From: B46-G9 sp964548365
GTDB lineage: Bacteria > Desulfobacterota > DSM-4660 > Desulfatiglandales > Desulfatiglandaceae
DNA length: 64,000 bases
Assembly: GCA_964548365.1 (NCBI GenBank)
Contig: CAZJRD010000005.1
Coordinates: 57,007-121,006 of the forward strand
Direction of reading: 5' to 3'
Part shown: in pieces, positions 44,218 to 53,876 of the stretch
Layout: each line of letters begins with the position of its first letter
Position numbering within the stretch: position 1 is the first letter of the stretch
Program-made: the position numbers and the translations under genes
Notes under the pieces: model-generated
Seen by the model: only the letters and a program-made list of their open reading frames with translations
Told to the model about the DNA's origin: nothing
Database searches by the model: none

Positions 44218-45864
44218 CACCGTGACGATCAGGGGGAGAATCAAGGGTCTTCGTTCAATAACATTGTAAAAGAACTTCTTCAAGCGTCTTTCTATTTCCG
44301 ACTCCACGTCGAGCCAGTCCACGGGCGGGGCCTGCACAAGTTCATCAATTATTTCAAGAACCACGCACTTGGCATCCTCCAGAATAAAACGGCCCTGATC
44401 TTCGAACACAAATCCCCGGGAGATGATGTCAGGACCGTAAATGGTATTCCCTGTTTTTTCGTCCACGTTCAGGAGCACGATGACCATGCCGTGTTCACTG
44501 AGCCGGCGCCGGTCACGAAGGACCATGTCACCAACATCGCCGACCCCTTTCCCGTCCACAAACACTCGCCCGCTTTGCACCTGTTTTCCCAAGAAGGCCC
44601 TGCCGCCTTCAAAACAGATTTCAACGCCGTCTTCCGCCAGCAGTGCACGCTCAGGTGGTATTCCCATTTCCTTTGCCAGTTGGAGGTGCCGCATGAGATG
44701 ACGGCACTCTCCGTGGATGGGAATGAAAAATTCGGGCTTCACGAGGCTGAGCATGAGTTTCAATTCTTCCCTGTTGGCATGTCCGGAGGTATGAATGGCC
44801 GAGACCTTTTCGTACACCACCTCGGCTCCCATGCGATAGAGGCTGTTGATGATGGTCGCGATGGCCTTTTCATTCCCGGGGATGAACTTGGAAGAAAGGA
44901 TCACCGTGTCACCGGGTTTGATCTTGATGTTCTTGTGCCGCCCCTGGGCCATCCGGGTGAGGGCGGACATGGGTTCTCCCTGGCTTCCTGTGGTGATGAT
45001 CGCGACCTGTTGGTCCTGATACTGCCCTATCTGCCGCTCGCTTATTTCCACGTCCTCCGGAAAGTGAATAAAGCCTTCTCGCCGCGCGATATTCACATTG
45101 GTGATCATGCTTTTCCCGTTGAAAACCACCTTCCGGCCGCACTCGATGGCAAGGTTGATGATCTGTTGTATCCTGGAAATATTGGACGCGAACATGGCCA
45201 CGATGATCCGTCCATCGCAATTGCCAATAATATCCGCCAGGGTCTTGCGGACCTCACTTTCACTCAGGGTAAACCCGTCCTTTTCCGCATTCGTAGAGTC
45301 GGAAAAGAATGCCAGGACACCTTCTTCACCATAGTGGGCAAACCGGGGAAGATCAGTGAGGAGACCATCAACGGGCGTGGGATCGATCTTGAAATCGCCG
45401 GAATGGATAAGGATGCCTTCAGGGGTACGGATGGCAAGCCCCAACCCGTCTATTATGCTGTGGTTCACGTGGATAAATTCGATCTCAAAGGGGCCGAAGG
45501 TGCGTTTTTCTCCGGCATCGACCCTTCTCAGTTCTGCCGCCTCAAGGAGCCGGTGCTCTTTGAGCTTTTCTTTCAAGAGTTCCAAGGTAAACCTGGACCC
45601 GTACACGGGGACGGCGAACTCCCTGAGGAAAAAGGGCATGGCCCCGATATGATCTTCATGACCATGGGTCAGGATGACCCACTTGACTCGTTCCCTGTTC
45701 TCCCGGAGATACTCAAAGTCAGGGATCACCAGGTCAACGCCGGGCATGTATTCATCAGGGAACATCAGCCCCGCATCCACCACGAGGATGTCATCTTCGT
45801 GCTCAATAGCCATCATGTTCAGTCCTATTTCCCCGACCCCGCCAAGGGGGATTATTTTTACCAT
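44215..45864 (-). CDS. rnj: Ribonuclease J
   Basis: Metallo-beta-lactamase/beta-CASP nuclease with 5'-3' exo- and endonuclease activity in mRNA decay and rRNA processing. The 549-residue length is typical. The zinc motif HGHEDH is at residues 67-72, the beta-CASP domain lies in the middle, and the RNase J segments ASGHANREELKLML and PIHGECRHLMRH follow. Start ATG 45864 has AGAGGGAG upstream. A candidate promoter is at 45990-46018. Confidence 0.92.
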   Translation of the reverse strand: MVKIIPLGGVGEIGLNMMAIEHEDDILVVDAGLMFPDEYMPGVDLVIPDFEYLRENRERVKWVILTHGHEDHIGAMPFFLREFAVPVYGSRFTLELLKEKLKEHRLLEAAELRRVDAGEKRTFGPFEIEFIHVNHSIIDGLGLAIRTPEGILIHSGDFKIDPTPVDGLLTDLPRFAHYGEEGVLAFFSDSTNAEKDGFTLSESEVRKTLADIIGNCDGRIIVAMFASNISRIQQIINLAIECGRKVVFNGKSMITNVNIARREGFIHFPEDVEISERQIGQYQDQQVAIITTGSQGEPMSALTRMAQGRHKNIKIKPGDTVILSSKFIPGNEKAIATIINSLYRMGAEVVYEKVSAIHTSGHANREELKLMLSLVKPEFFIPIHGECRHLMRHLQLAKEMGIPPERALLAEDGVEICFEGGRAFLGKQVQSGRVFVDGKGVGDVGDMVLRDRRRLSEHGMVIVLLNVDEKTGNTIYGPDIISRGFVFEDQGRFILEDAKCVVLEIIDELVQAPPVDWLDVESEIERRLKKFFYNVIERRPLILPLIVTV

Positions 45865-46223
45865 TTGAAACTGGCTCCCTCTAAATTAAGATTCTTCGAT
45901 TTTGCTCTCAATTCCAACAGACTCCTCCCTTTTTTCTTACCGAAACGCAAGGAACAAGTCTATAAGCGTAATTATATTGAATTAACAGGAGATTAGCGCA
46001 TTTGCACTCTTTCGTCAACAAGGAAATGATCGCCGGCTTTCTGTTGCACCCACGACACCATCCGCCTACAGCCTACTCCGCTTCCGGTGACAAACACCCT
46101 TGATTTCTGCTGGCTCATTGTGCTACTTTTCCGGCTGAGTCATGATTTCAGGCATTTCATGAATTCAGTGGAGCTTGTCCAAGCCGTTAATCCAATTTAC
46201 TCAACAGAAGGGGGAAACCTGAC
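45865..46223. other. Divergent intergenic region between RNase J and ssb
   Basis: There is no gene here. It holds the candidate minus-strand promoter at 45990-46018 and must also contain the ssb promoter, for which I see no convincing consensus. An AAGGGGG-type ribosome site for ssb is at its right end. Confidence 0.5.
45990..46018 (-). promoter_or_regulatory. Candidate sigma70 promoter of RNase J
   Basis: On the minus strand, TTGACG (46018-46013) and TAATCT (45995-45990) are separated by 17 nt. The leader to the ATG at 45864 would be about 120 nt. Confidence 0.5.
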
Positions 46224-46640
46224 ATGGCGAGCATTAATAAGGTGATACTGATCGGGAATCTGGGAGCGGATCCGGAGGTGCGGTATACCCCCAGCGGCAA
46301 GGCGGTGGCTAATTTCCGTATTGCCACCACCGAACAGTGGAAAAACAAGGAAGGGAGCAATGAAGAGCGGACCGAATGGCACCGCATTGTTGCATGGGGC
46401 CGCCTGGGTGAAATCTGTGGTGAATATCTTCACAAGGGAAAGCAGGTGTACATAGAGGGGAAATTGCAGACGCGGTCGTGGGAAGATCGGGACGGAAACA
46501 AGCGGTTTACGACTGAAATAGTCGCGCAGACCATGCAGATGCTCGGCCCCGCAGGAAAAGAGGGGAGGGCGAGCACTCCGGATGAAAGGTACCCGGTGGA
46601 GGAACCGGTTACCGTGCCGGAGGATGATATTCCATTTTAG
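46224..46640 (+). CDS. ssb: Single-stranded DNA-binding protein
   Basis: The 138-residue OB-fold protein starts MASINKVILIGNLGADPEVR and ends in the acidic tip DDIPF used to recruit replication and repair partners. It lies alone on the plus strand between two minus-strand blocks. The start is supported by GAAGGGGG upstream. Confidence 0.95.
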   Translation: MASINKVILIGNLGADPEVRYTPSGKAVANFRIATTEQWKNKEGSNEERTEWHRIVAWGRLGEICGEYLHKGKQVYIEGKLQTRSWEDRDGNKRFTTEIVAQTMQMLGPAGKEGRASTPDERYPVEEPVTVPEDDIPF

Positions 46641-46827
46641 GTGGAATCACTTTTCTCACGCCCGTCGCAGCGAAGATCCCGCTCTCGGGGCTCACTTCGT
46701 TCACTCGACTCAGAGCAATTAGCGAAAAAATTCGTTTTTGTTCTTAAAACTCTGTGGTCTCTGCGTCTCTCTGTGAGATAATGTTTTTGCTTTTTGTCTG
46801 TTTTTGTGGATGATCACTATTCAGCTA

Positions 46828-47028
46828 TTACGCCTTATCATCGTGAGATTCGGTCTCATTATTTTCTTTTGGTTCCTGGATCTCTTTTTGGGCCTCGTTG
46901 GTTGCTTTTTTGAAGTTCTTTATACCTTTCCCGATGCCGCTGCCGATCTCGGGTAACTTCCCGGCCCCAAAGATGATCAGGATAATGATCAGGATAATGA
47001 TCAATTCCGGCATTCCAATTCCAAACAT
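46828..47028 (-). CDS. tatA: Twin-arginine translocase protein TatA
   Basis: The 66-residue protein has the MFGIGMPELIIILIIILIIF N-terminal helix, FGAGKLPEIGSGIGKGIKNF hinge and amphipathic helix, and an acidic tail. It forms the Tat pore for folded proteins. The start was set at 47028 with GGAGGT 7 nt upstream; the frame is open to 47118. tatB and tatC are not in the window. Confidence 0.92.
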   Translation of the reverse strand: MFGIGMPELIIILIIILIIFGAGKLPEIGSGIGKGIKNFKKATNEAQKEIQEPKENNETESHDDKA

Positions 47029-47119
47029 GAGTATACCTCCGAAGTTTCCGGATGATTTTTCTGTCAAAGCCATCCGTCTGAATATGTCAAGAGTATCACC
47101 AGCAACGAACTGCGTCAAG

Positions 47120-47237
47120 CGAACTCGTGTCCATCCATAAATGAGATAGTTTGTTCGAGATCAAGTCGAAGATCCCGGACTTTGAGCATAACAACGGCAC
47201 CGGGCAAAATAGCCATTTATGGATGGGCACGAACTCA
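47120..47237. repeat. Long inverted repeat between sucD and tatA
   Basis: Arms at 47120-47143 and 47214-47237 pair over about 24 nt with few mismatches (core CATTTATGGATGG and its inverse), enclosing 70 nt. It lies just after the sucD stop on the minus strand and may act as a terminator or processing hairpin. The core GCCATTTATGGATGG recurs near 57212. Confidence 0.65.
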
Positions 47238-47248
47238 CGAAACCCGTG

Positions 47249-48121
47249 TTATCTGGTTACAACTTCCCGAACACTCTCCCCGAGGCGTCCAAGATTCATA
47301 ACAACCTCGATGTTAGCCTCCTGCAGCGCCTTGATTTTGTCCGAGGCCTTACCCTGGCCTCCGGAAATAATGGCACCGGCATGCCCCATGCGTCGGCCGG
47401 GAGGAGCGGTCTGCCCGGCGATAAAGGCAATGACAGGCTTGGAAAACGAGTTCCCGATGTATTCTGCCGCCTCTTCTTCCGCCGTTCCACCGATCTCCCC
47501 GATGAGAACCACTGCTTGGGTATCCGGATCCTTTTCAAATTTTTCCAGGTGATCGATGAAACTGGTCCCGATGATCGGATCTCCACCGATGCCGATGCAG
47601 GTGGATTGTCCAAGTCCCTCCATGGTGATCTGGTGGACGACCTCATAGGTGAGGGTTCCGCTTCTAGAGATAACTCCTATCCCGCCGACACGATGGATGG
47701 GCCCGGGCATGATGCCCACCTTGGTCTTTCCGGGAGAGATGATTCCGGGGCAGTTTGGGCCGATCAATGTGATGTTTTTGTCTTTGAGAAAAGCGGCCAC
47801 CTTTATCATATCCAGGGTAGGGATGCCTTCCGTGATACAGACGATGAGGGTGATGCCTGCCGCCGCCGCTTCAATGATGGCATCTGCGGCGAATGGTGGG
47901 GGTACAAAGATACAGGATACGTTGGCGCCTGCCCTTTCCACGGCCTCCAGCACCGTGTTGAATACCGGGATCCCTTCAGAGGCCATGCCCCCCTTTCCGG
48001 GGGTCACACCGGCAACAATCCTGGTACCGTATTCCAGCATCTGTTTTGTATGGAAACTTCCCTCTTTGCCGGTGATTCCCTGGACAACAACCTTGCTGTT
48101 CTCATTAACCAGTATGCTCAT
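47249..48121 (-). CDS. sucD: Succinate-CoA ligase, alpha subunit
   Basis: The 290-residue subunit carries the CoA-binding Rossmann motif GITGKEGSFHTKQML near the N terminus, IGPNCPGIISP and the active-site region with the phosphohistidine in MGHAGAIISG. It interconverts succinyl-CoA and succinate with NTP synthesis. It is downstream of sucC on the same strand, separated by 265 nt that hold a family 2 repeat. Confidence 0.94.
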   Translation of the reverse strand: MSILVNENSKVVVQGITGKEGSFHTKQMLEYGTRIVAGVTPGKGGMASEGIPVFNTVLEAVERAGANVSCIFVPPPFAADAIIEAAAAGITLIVCITEGIPTLDMIKVAAFLKDKNITLIGPNCPGIISPGKTKVGIMPGPIHRVGGIGVISRSGTLTYEVVHQITMEGLGQSTCIGIGGDPIIGTSFIDHLEKFEKDPDTQAVVLIGEIGGTAEEEAAEYIGNSFSKPVIAFIAGQTAPPGRRMGHAGAIISGGQGKASDKIKALQEANIEVVMNLGRLGESVREVVTR

Positions 48122-48210
48122 ATGCAGCTCCGCATTCGCATTATTGTAAAGAAATAGCTCAACAACTCCAGATTAATTTATCACCGTTTTCCATTGCCTT
48201 TGCCGCAAAA

Positions 48211-48316
48211 TTTCAAATGACAAAATCCAAATGATCAAATGTCCAATACGTCTTCCAGGATAAATATCTCGTTGTGATTTGGGGCTTTGACACTTATTTG
48301 ACATTTGGCATTAACC
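48211..48316. repeat. AAATG/TCAAA inverted repeat, family 2, copy 2
   Basis: Arms TTTCAAATGACAAAATCC and GGGGCTTTGACAC...TTTGACATTTGG flank a unique centre. It sits between sucC and sucD, within what is probably one transcript. Confidence 0.7.
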
Positions 48317-48386
48317 ACTTAATGCGTGAAGATCCTGGAATCAGTTCCGGAGTACATAAAATTTATACACAAGAAACATGAATCCA

Positions 48387-49553
48387 TTATTCCACTTGCT
48401 TCGCAACCAGTTGAGCGGCTTCCGCCAGGTCTTTGGCCACCAGGAACTCGAGGTCTGATCCATTGAGAATTTCCCGCCCCTGCTCCACATTCGTCCCTTC
48501 CAGCCTGACAATCAGGGGAACGGTGATTTCATTTTTTCTGGCTGCCTCAATCACTCCCCTGGCCAGTACATCACAGCGAAGGATGCCCCCGAAAATATTG
48601 ATCAATATGGCCTTGACTCGGCTGTCCTTGAGGATGATCTCAAATCCCTTGGTGATCATTTCCTCAGTGGCGCCGCCACCTACATCAAGAAAATTGGCGG
48701 GCTCGGCACCTGCCAGCTTGATGACATCCATAGTGGCCATCGCGAGACCGGCGCCATTCACCATGGCTCCGATATTCCCGTCGAGCCTGATGTAATTGAG
48801 GTTATATTCCCCGGCCATACGTTCGAGCGGATCTTTTTCGTTCGGATCATCGAGTGCCGCCAGGTCTTTCTGGCGAAAGAGGGCATTGTCATCAATGGTG
48901 ATCTTGGCATCAAGTGCAACGACCTTCCCGTCCCTCGTGATTACCAGAGGGTTGATTTCCACCAGGGAACAGTCCAGGTCCAGGAAGAGGTTCGAGATTT
49001 TCAGCATGACGTTCGTCAGCCCGCGTATCACTCCCGGCTGCGGCACCGGGTCGAGGGAAAAAGCCAGGTTTCGCGCCTGATATCCCATCCAGCCGGTTCC
49101 GGGATTTATATGCTCCTTCAGGATGAGCTCGGGAGTGCTGGCCGCTACTTCCTCTATTTCCATTCCACCGGCATGGCTGAATATCATGGTTGGCGTGGCG
49201 GTGGACCGGTCCACGGTCATCCCGAGGTAAAGTTCCTTTTCTATATCCATGCCCTCTTCCAGGAGGACCTGATGGACGACAACTCCTTCCTGTGTGGTCT
49301 GCGGCGTCACTAACGGTGTTTTGCGCAAAATATCAACCGCGGAGACGGCCTCATCCAGGCTGTGGACGATCTTGACGCCCCCGCCTTTGCCCCGGCCCCC
49401 CGCATGCACCTGGGCCTTGACGACCCAAGGGGGTCCGGTTATGGTGTCCAGTGCCTCCTCGACTTCATCCGAAGAACGCACAAGACGTCCTGAAGGAACG
49501 GGGATGTCCATCTGCCTGAAGAGCTCTTTTGACTGGTATTCGTGTAATTTCAT
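48387..49553 (-). CDS. sucC: Succinate-CoA ligase, beta subunit
   Basis: The 388-residue protein has an N-terminal ATP-grasp domain starting MKLHEYQSKELFRQMDIPVP with VKAQVHAGGRGKGGGVK, and the C-terminal ligase domain (NIFGGILRCDVLARGV). It forms the heterodimer with SucD. Start ATG 49553. In an anaerobe it can run in either direction. Confidence 0.94.
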   Translation of the reverse strand: MKLHEYQSKELFRQMDIPVPSGRLVRSSDEVEEALDTITGPPWVVKAQVHAGGRGKGGGVKIVHSLDEAVSAVDILRKTPLVTPQTTQEGVVVHQVLLEEGMDIEKELYLGMTVDRSTATPTMIFSHAGGMEIEEVAASTPELILKEHINPGTGWMGYQARNLAFSLDPVPQPGVIRGLTNVMLKISNLFLDLDCSLVEINPLVITRDGKVVALDAKITIDDNALFRQKDLAALDDPNEKDPLERMAGEYNLNYIRLDGNIGAMVNGAGLAMATMDVIKLAGAEPANFLDVGGGATEEMITKGFEIILKDSRVKAILINIFGGILRCDVLARGVIEAARKNEITVPLIVRLEGTNVEQGREILNGSDLEFLVAKDLAEAAQLVAKQVE

Positions 49554-50041
49554 GTGATTATTTCCTCATGCACGGAGTAAAGAAGTATGTTTTTTGAGCG
49601 CTGGGGAAGCCCTCAGACACAGGCTGGTCTATATTCTTTTTCCCGGGAGATGTCAAGGCGGATTGTGTATAGAAGGCGTAAGGCGTAAGGCAAAAGGAAG
49701 CGAGGACCGTCCGTCTTCGACGGACTTGAGGGGGAAAGGCAGGACAAAGCAATTTTGAATGCTCAATTTTGAGTTTTGAATGAGGGAAAACAAGTGTCTC
49801 ACGCGCGTCGAAGCAAAGCGGAGATCCCGCTGGAAGCGGGAGAGGCTAGGAGGCATAAGGCAAAAGAATAAAGGTTAAAGGAGAAAGGTAAATAGAAATT
49901 CTTATACTTCCGACTCATGACTTACTGCTTGAAAAAGGAGCACAGGAAATGTAGATTCTAAAGAAGGTAGTGCATGGTTTGAAGCGGGCGAAGAACATGG
50001 TTGGGATCGGGACCGGCGGTCCTGAAAGGGTGGTTTTTGTA
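49554..50041. other. Gene-free gap with short repeats between sucC and the patatin gene
   Basis: It contains family 3 tracts at 49669-49697 and 49850-49894, and a segment at 49795-49845 (TCTCACGCGCGTCG, GATCCCGCT, GGAAGCGGGAG) related to one at 46660-46700 after ssb. Reading frames across it look like repeat artefacts. No promoter is convincing. Confidence 0.5.
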
Positions 50042-50974
50042 ATGATATGGAAACGGAAACGAATCGGGATAGCCTTGGGAGGAGGAGGAGCGAGGGGCCT
50101 GGCCCATATCGGCGTCTTCAGGGCCTTTGAGGAGGAATCAATCCCCATAGATGTTATTGCCGGCACCAGCATCGGGGCCCTTGTGGGCGCGGCATTTGCC
50201 AATGGTATATCTTCCCGCGAGATGGGTGAACTGGTGGATGGTTTCCTGGAGAGCCCGACATTTCAAGACTCGGCCCTCAAGTCCATAAAAGAGATGCAGG
50301 AAAGCAAGCACTTCAGCCTCACGCAGAAGATCCAGGCCTTTTTCAAAAACAGGATCATTCTTGCCCAGGCCATGTTTCGGCCCGGAATCCTTCACGCTGA
50401 AGATTTTCAGGCCATGATCGACTATTTCCTGCCCGATATAGAGATGAAGGAACTCAAAATTCCTTTTGTGGCCGTAGCAACAGACCTGGTCAGCGGGTAT
50501 CCGGTCGCAATATCCGGCGGCTCTTTACGGAAGGCGGTTATGGCGAGTTGCGCGGTTCCCGGAGCAGTACCACCGGTGGCGGATGACGGCAGGTTGCTTT
50601 CTGATGGGGGCATTGTGAGTCTCGTGCCCACCTCGGTTGTCAGACAAATGGGGGCTGAGTTCGTGGTTGCGGTCACTGTGGGGAGCGAGATCGAGACAGC
50701 TGACGAAATGAAAACAGCCATGGACGTTTATGTGCGCGCAACAAATATCATGTCTTTCCATCTGGAGCAGGGAGATCTCAAAGAGGCAGACGCAGTGATC
50801 CGCCCCGATGTGGGCAACTTGCATTGGACAGATTTCTTGCTGGCAAGGGACCTGATCAGAGAAGGAGAAAAGGCGACTCGTGAGCACATGGTGGATGTAA
50901 AAAAGGCCCTGCCGTTTTTTAAACGCTGGACCTCCCGATCACCCGAAAACCGTGCAGATGAAAATCTTTCTTAA
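50042..50974 (+). CDS. Patatin-like phospholipase (RssA-type)
   Basis: The 310-residue serine lipase fold has the oxyanion glycines GGGGARG at 13-19, the nucleophile S43 in GTSIG, and the catalytic aspartate in SDGG near residue 187. It probably acts on membrane phospholipids. The start is uncertain: ATG 50042 fits family length with AAAGGGTGG upstream, but the frame is open from 49970. Its 3' end overlaps the next gene by 23 nt. Confidence 0.85.
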   Translation: MIWKRKRIGIALGGGGARGLAHIGVFRAFEEESIPIDVIAGTSIGALVGAAFANGISSREMGELVDGFLESPTFQDSALKSIKEMQESKHFSLTQKIQAFFKNRIILAQAMFRPGILHAEDFQAMIDYFLPDIEMKELKIPFVAVATDLVSGYPVAISGGSLRKAVMASCAVPGAVPPVADDGRLLSDGGIVSLVPTSVVRQMGAEFVVAVTVGSEIETADEMKTAMDVYVRATNIMSFHLEQGDLKEADAVIRPDVGNLHWTDFLLARDLIREGEKATREHMVDVKKALPFFKRWTSRSPENRADENLS

Positions 50975-52079
50975 ATTCACGCTTCTTGCCTCCATGGTTC
51001 TGGGGCTTCCCTTGCTTGGGGTCTTTCTCTCAGGCTCACCGGTGAAACCGTACCTCACTTTTCCTCCCAAGAGCGGAAATGTCCATCACCCCACCTTTTC
51101 CTGGATCGCTTTTATCTTTTATAGCGTGCTCATCGCGGGCATTCTGACCCCTTTTGTAGTTCGTGCCCTGAAAGAATCCGGGCGGAAGAGAAACGAAAGG
51201 CAGACTCGAACATTTCCGTGGTGGGGCTGGGCCGGCCTCATAGGAGGATTTCTTTTCTGGTTGCTGGCATGGACCCGCTTTCCCTGGTACAAACCATTTC
51301 AGCTCCATACCTTTACCCCCTTGTGGCTCTCCTATATTGTGGTGATGAACGGTTTGAGTTATCGGCGAAGCGGTCGCTGTCTCATGCTGGACCGTCCCAT
51401 GTTTTTCATCGTGCTTTTTCCGGTGTCTGCGGCGTTCTGGTGGTTTTTTGAATACCTGAACCGCTTTGTGGAAAACTGGTCCTATGTGCAGGTTCCCATG
51501 AATGGGTGGTCGTATTTCTGGCGGGCAACGGTGCCGTTTTCAACGGTGCTGGCGGCTGTGCTGAGTGCCAAGGAGTGGATCGGCGGGATGGCATGGGTGA
51601 GCGATGGGTTCCGGGAGTGGGTCCGCATAGAGTTTCCCCGGCCGAGTGCCTGGGCGTGTGTGACCCTGGGCGCCGCGGGCCTGGGGCTGCTGGGCATCGG
51701 GGTGTGGCCAAACTATCTGTTCTCACTCCTCTGGGTTTCACCCCTCGTTATCCTCCTCTCCATTCAGGTCCTTTTCAGTGAGGAAAACATCTTTTCGGGC
51801 ATTCCGCGAGGAGACTGGCGTGTGGTGGTATCTTCTTGTGCCGCCGCTCTTTTCTGCGGCTGGTTCTGGGAGATGTGGAACTACTGGAGTCTGGCCAAGT
51901 GGACGTACCACATTCCCTTTGTGCACCGCTTCCAGATATTCGAAATGCCGATCCTGGGATATGCGGGCTATCTTCCTTTCGGCCTGGAATGCGCACTCAT
52001 CGGGGATTTGCTGGGACGGGCGCTCAACAGAAAACGGTCTATAAATCGCACTCTTCGGAAGGATGGAGACCCCCGTTGA
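50952..52079 (+). CDS. Polytopic membrane protein of unknown function
   Basis: The 375-residue protein has roughly eight to ten transmembrane helices and is rich in tryptophan. Conserved-looking segments include FWWFFEYLNRFVENWSY near residue 160 and WEMWNYWSLAKWTYHIPF near 310. No family is recognised. The start is GTG 50952 or ATG 50958, inside the 3' end of the patatin gene, implying coupling. Its 3' end overlaps the convergent kdsD by 41 nt. Confidence 0.75.
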   Translation: MQMKIFLKFTLLASMVLGLPLLGVFLSGSPVKPYLTFPPKSGNVHHPTFSWIAFIFYSVLIAGILTPFVVRALKESGRKRNERQTRTFPWWGWAGLIGGFLFWLLAWTRFPWYKPFQLHTFTPLWLSYIVVMNGLSYRRSGRCLMLDRPMFFIVLFPVSAAFWWFFEYLNRFVENWSYVQVPMNGWSYFWRATVPFSTVLAAVLSAKEWIGGMAWVSDGFREWVRIEFPRPSAWACVTLGAAGLGLLGIGVWPNYLFSLLWVSPLVILLSIQVLFSEENIFSGIPRGDWRVVVSSCAAALFCGWFWEMWNYWSLAKWTYHIPFVHRFQIFEMPILGYAGYLPFGLECALIGDLLGRALNRKRSINRTLRKDGDPR

Positions 52080-53046
52080 TCCTGAATTCTTCTCTCCCCA
52101 GGAGATCATGGAGATGGACGATGCCGTTAAGCCGGTTCCGGCGGTCGGTTATCACCAGATGGGTTATGCCATGCATTTCCATCATGGCCAGTGCTTCTGC
52201 CGCTGTTTGTTCCTGATCGATGGTCCTTGGAGAAGGGGACATGAGATCTTCGATCTTCATGTCATGCACCGATGAGTGGCGGAGCAGGGCCCTTCTCAGA
52301 TCACCGTCTGTAATGATCCCAATCACCTGTTGATCATGGTCAACCACAAGGGTCGCCCCGATGCGCTTCGTGTTTATCTCTTCAATTGCCTCCCTTGTGC
52401 CGGACTCAACCGAGACAACCGGGATGTAGTCTCCCGTCAGCATCACCTCACTCACCTTAATGGAGAGGCGTTCCCCAAGACTCCCCCCGGGGTGAAACCG
52501 TTTGAAATCCTGCTGATTGAACCGGCGACGGTGGATCAGGGCCACTGCCAGGGCATCGCCCATGGCGAGGGCCGCAGTGGTGCTCGCGGTCGGGGCAAGC
52601 CCCATGGGGCATGCCTCCCGCTCCACGCCCACATCTATGACTACATGGCTGAGTTGTGCCATGGTTGAATCGGTGCGGCCGGTAAAGGAGATGATTCGAG
52701 CTCCCATATCCTTCATAAGCGGCAAGATGGTCTTGATTTCCAACGTCTCGCCGCTGTTGGACAGGGCAAGGACGATATCCCGGGAGGTGACCATGCCGAG
52801 ATCGCCATGTATGGCCTCGGCCGGATGAAGAAAAAGGGAAGGAGTCCCCGTACTGTTCAGGGTAGCAGATATCTTCCTGGCAACCAGGCCTGATTTCCCC
52901 ATGCCCGTAAGAATGACCCTGCCTTTTGCTTTCATGATCATGTCTACGGCCTGCTCAAACGCGGGGCCGATCCGATCCATGAGCGCAACAATACTCTGCG
53001 CCTCTATCTCGAGCACTTCCCTGGCGTTTTCAACCACCCTTGTCAT
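52039..53046 (-). CDS. kdsD: Arabinose-5-phosphate isomerase (KpsF/GutQ/KdsD family)
   Basis: Converts ribulose-5-phosphate to arabinose-5-phosphate, the first committed step to Kdo of lipopolysaccharide. The 335-residue protein has an N-terminal SIS domain (GMGKSGLVARKISATLNSTG near residue 48, SNSGET near 115) and two C-terminal CBS domains at about 205-320. It supports a Kdo-containing outer membrane. No other Kdo gene is adjacent. Confidence 0.92.
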   Translation of the reverse strand: MTRVVENAREVLEIEAQSIVALMDRIGPAFEQAVDMIMKAKGRVILTGMGKSGLVARKISATLNSTGTPSLFLHPAEAIHGDLGMVTSRDIVLALSNSGETLEIKTILPLMKDMGARIISFTGRTDSTMAQLSHVVIDVGVEREACPMGLAPTASTTAALAMGDALAVALIHRRRFNQQDFKRFHPGGSLGERLSIKVSEVMLTGDYIPVVSVESGTREAIEEINTKRIGATLVVDHDQQVIGIITDGDLRRALLRHSSVHDMKIEDLMSPSPRTIDQEQTAAEALAMMEMHGITHLVITDRRNRLNGIVHLHDLLGREEFRINGGLHPSEECDL

Positions 53047-53152
53047 TTGCTTTGTGACACTCCTTTGGAGATTTTATACTTTATTCTCTATCATTTCGGA
53101 ACGCTCTTCTCAAGCATAACTTTTCCATAATCCTTTGTGACTCTTTCGGTTC

Positions 53153-53398
53153 TTGCGTCCTTTGAAACTCAGTAATTCATAAAATCCCGAACAGGCTATG
53201 CCCTTTTTTCTTCGATTCCGAGTCTCCCGGGCTGGTATTTTCAGTGACTTATCCACGGGGGAGCATTGCCCCCTCCGCATTCCAGTCCTCAGGAAAAAAC
53301 GCCCTGAGGACCTGGCTGCGGCTTCCCCCACAGATAAGTCACGAAAATACGAAGCCCTCCCAACAGTCACGAAGAAAAAAGAGCATAGCCTGTTTCAT
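53153..53398. repeat. Nested-palindrome repeat, family 1, copy C
   Basis: The left arm is GCGTCCTTTGAAACTCAG, then ACAGGCTATGCCC, inner arms GTGACTTATC / GATAAGTCACGAAAAT, and apex hairpin CCTCAGG (53287-53293) / CCTGAGG (53303-53309). The right terminal arm is shortened. It lies between the kdsD start and the cobalamin riboswitch. Confidence 0.85.
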
Positions 53399-53541
53399 TT
53401 TTCCTTCAACCTCTTCACCACTTCCTGAGATTTCAACAGATCCGGAAGATCGGTCTCTCGCGCTAGACCGTATTTCTCACGGGCAGCAACTTTTTGACGA
53501 TTTGGCTGGACTTCCGGGGGAAATTTCATTATAAAAAAAAA

Positions 53542-53810
53542 GTTCAGGTGCGTTCGCTTTTGCTTAATAGGGAACCCCGTGCAACTCGGGGACGGGCCCG
53601 CCGCTGTAATCCTGCTTTCTCCCTTGGGGAGAAGGGACCCTTTTGACAAGGAGGCTATTCTCTAACAGCCTCCTGATACGCCACTGCCGGACTAGCTTAT
53701 AGCAGACGACAAGAAAATGCTTCAGACTATGAGCTGTCAGCTACAAGCTAAGAGCTAACCGTCGGGAAGGCTGTCAAAAGGGCAGGGAAGTCAGAAGACC
53801 TGCCTGAACA
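53542..53810 (+). ncRNA. Cobalamin riboswitch
   Basis: The conserved core reads AATAGGGAACCCCGTGCAAC, then ACGGGCCCGCCGCTGTAA, with the B12 box GTCAGAAGACCTGCC at 53791-53805. Closing stem P1 pairs GTTCAGG (53542-53548) with CCTGAAC (53804-53810). Between the halves is an unusually long insert (about 53649-53770) with its own hairpin AGGAGGC/GCCTCCT and AGCT-rich repeats. It precedes btuFCD and should shut the operon off when B12 is plentiful. Confidence 0.92.
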
Positions 53811-53876
53811 GACTGGATACCTTTCGTGGAGACAGGAATTCCTAGCGCAGGATCTTGAGGATAAAAACGGGATTTC

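Noticed and set aside
44203..45996. Long 597-codon open frame on the plus strand
   Set aside because: It is antisense to RNase J, which has the HGHEDH motif, proper length and ribosome site. The plus-strand frame is a by-product of high-GC codon bias.
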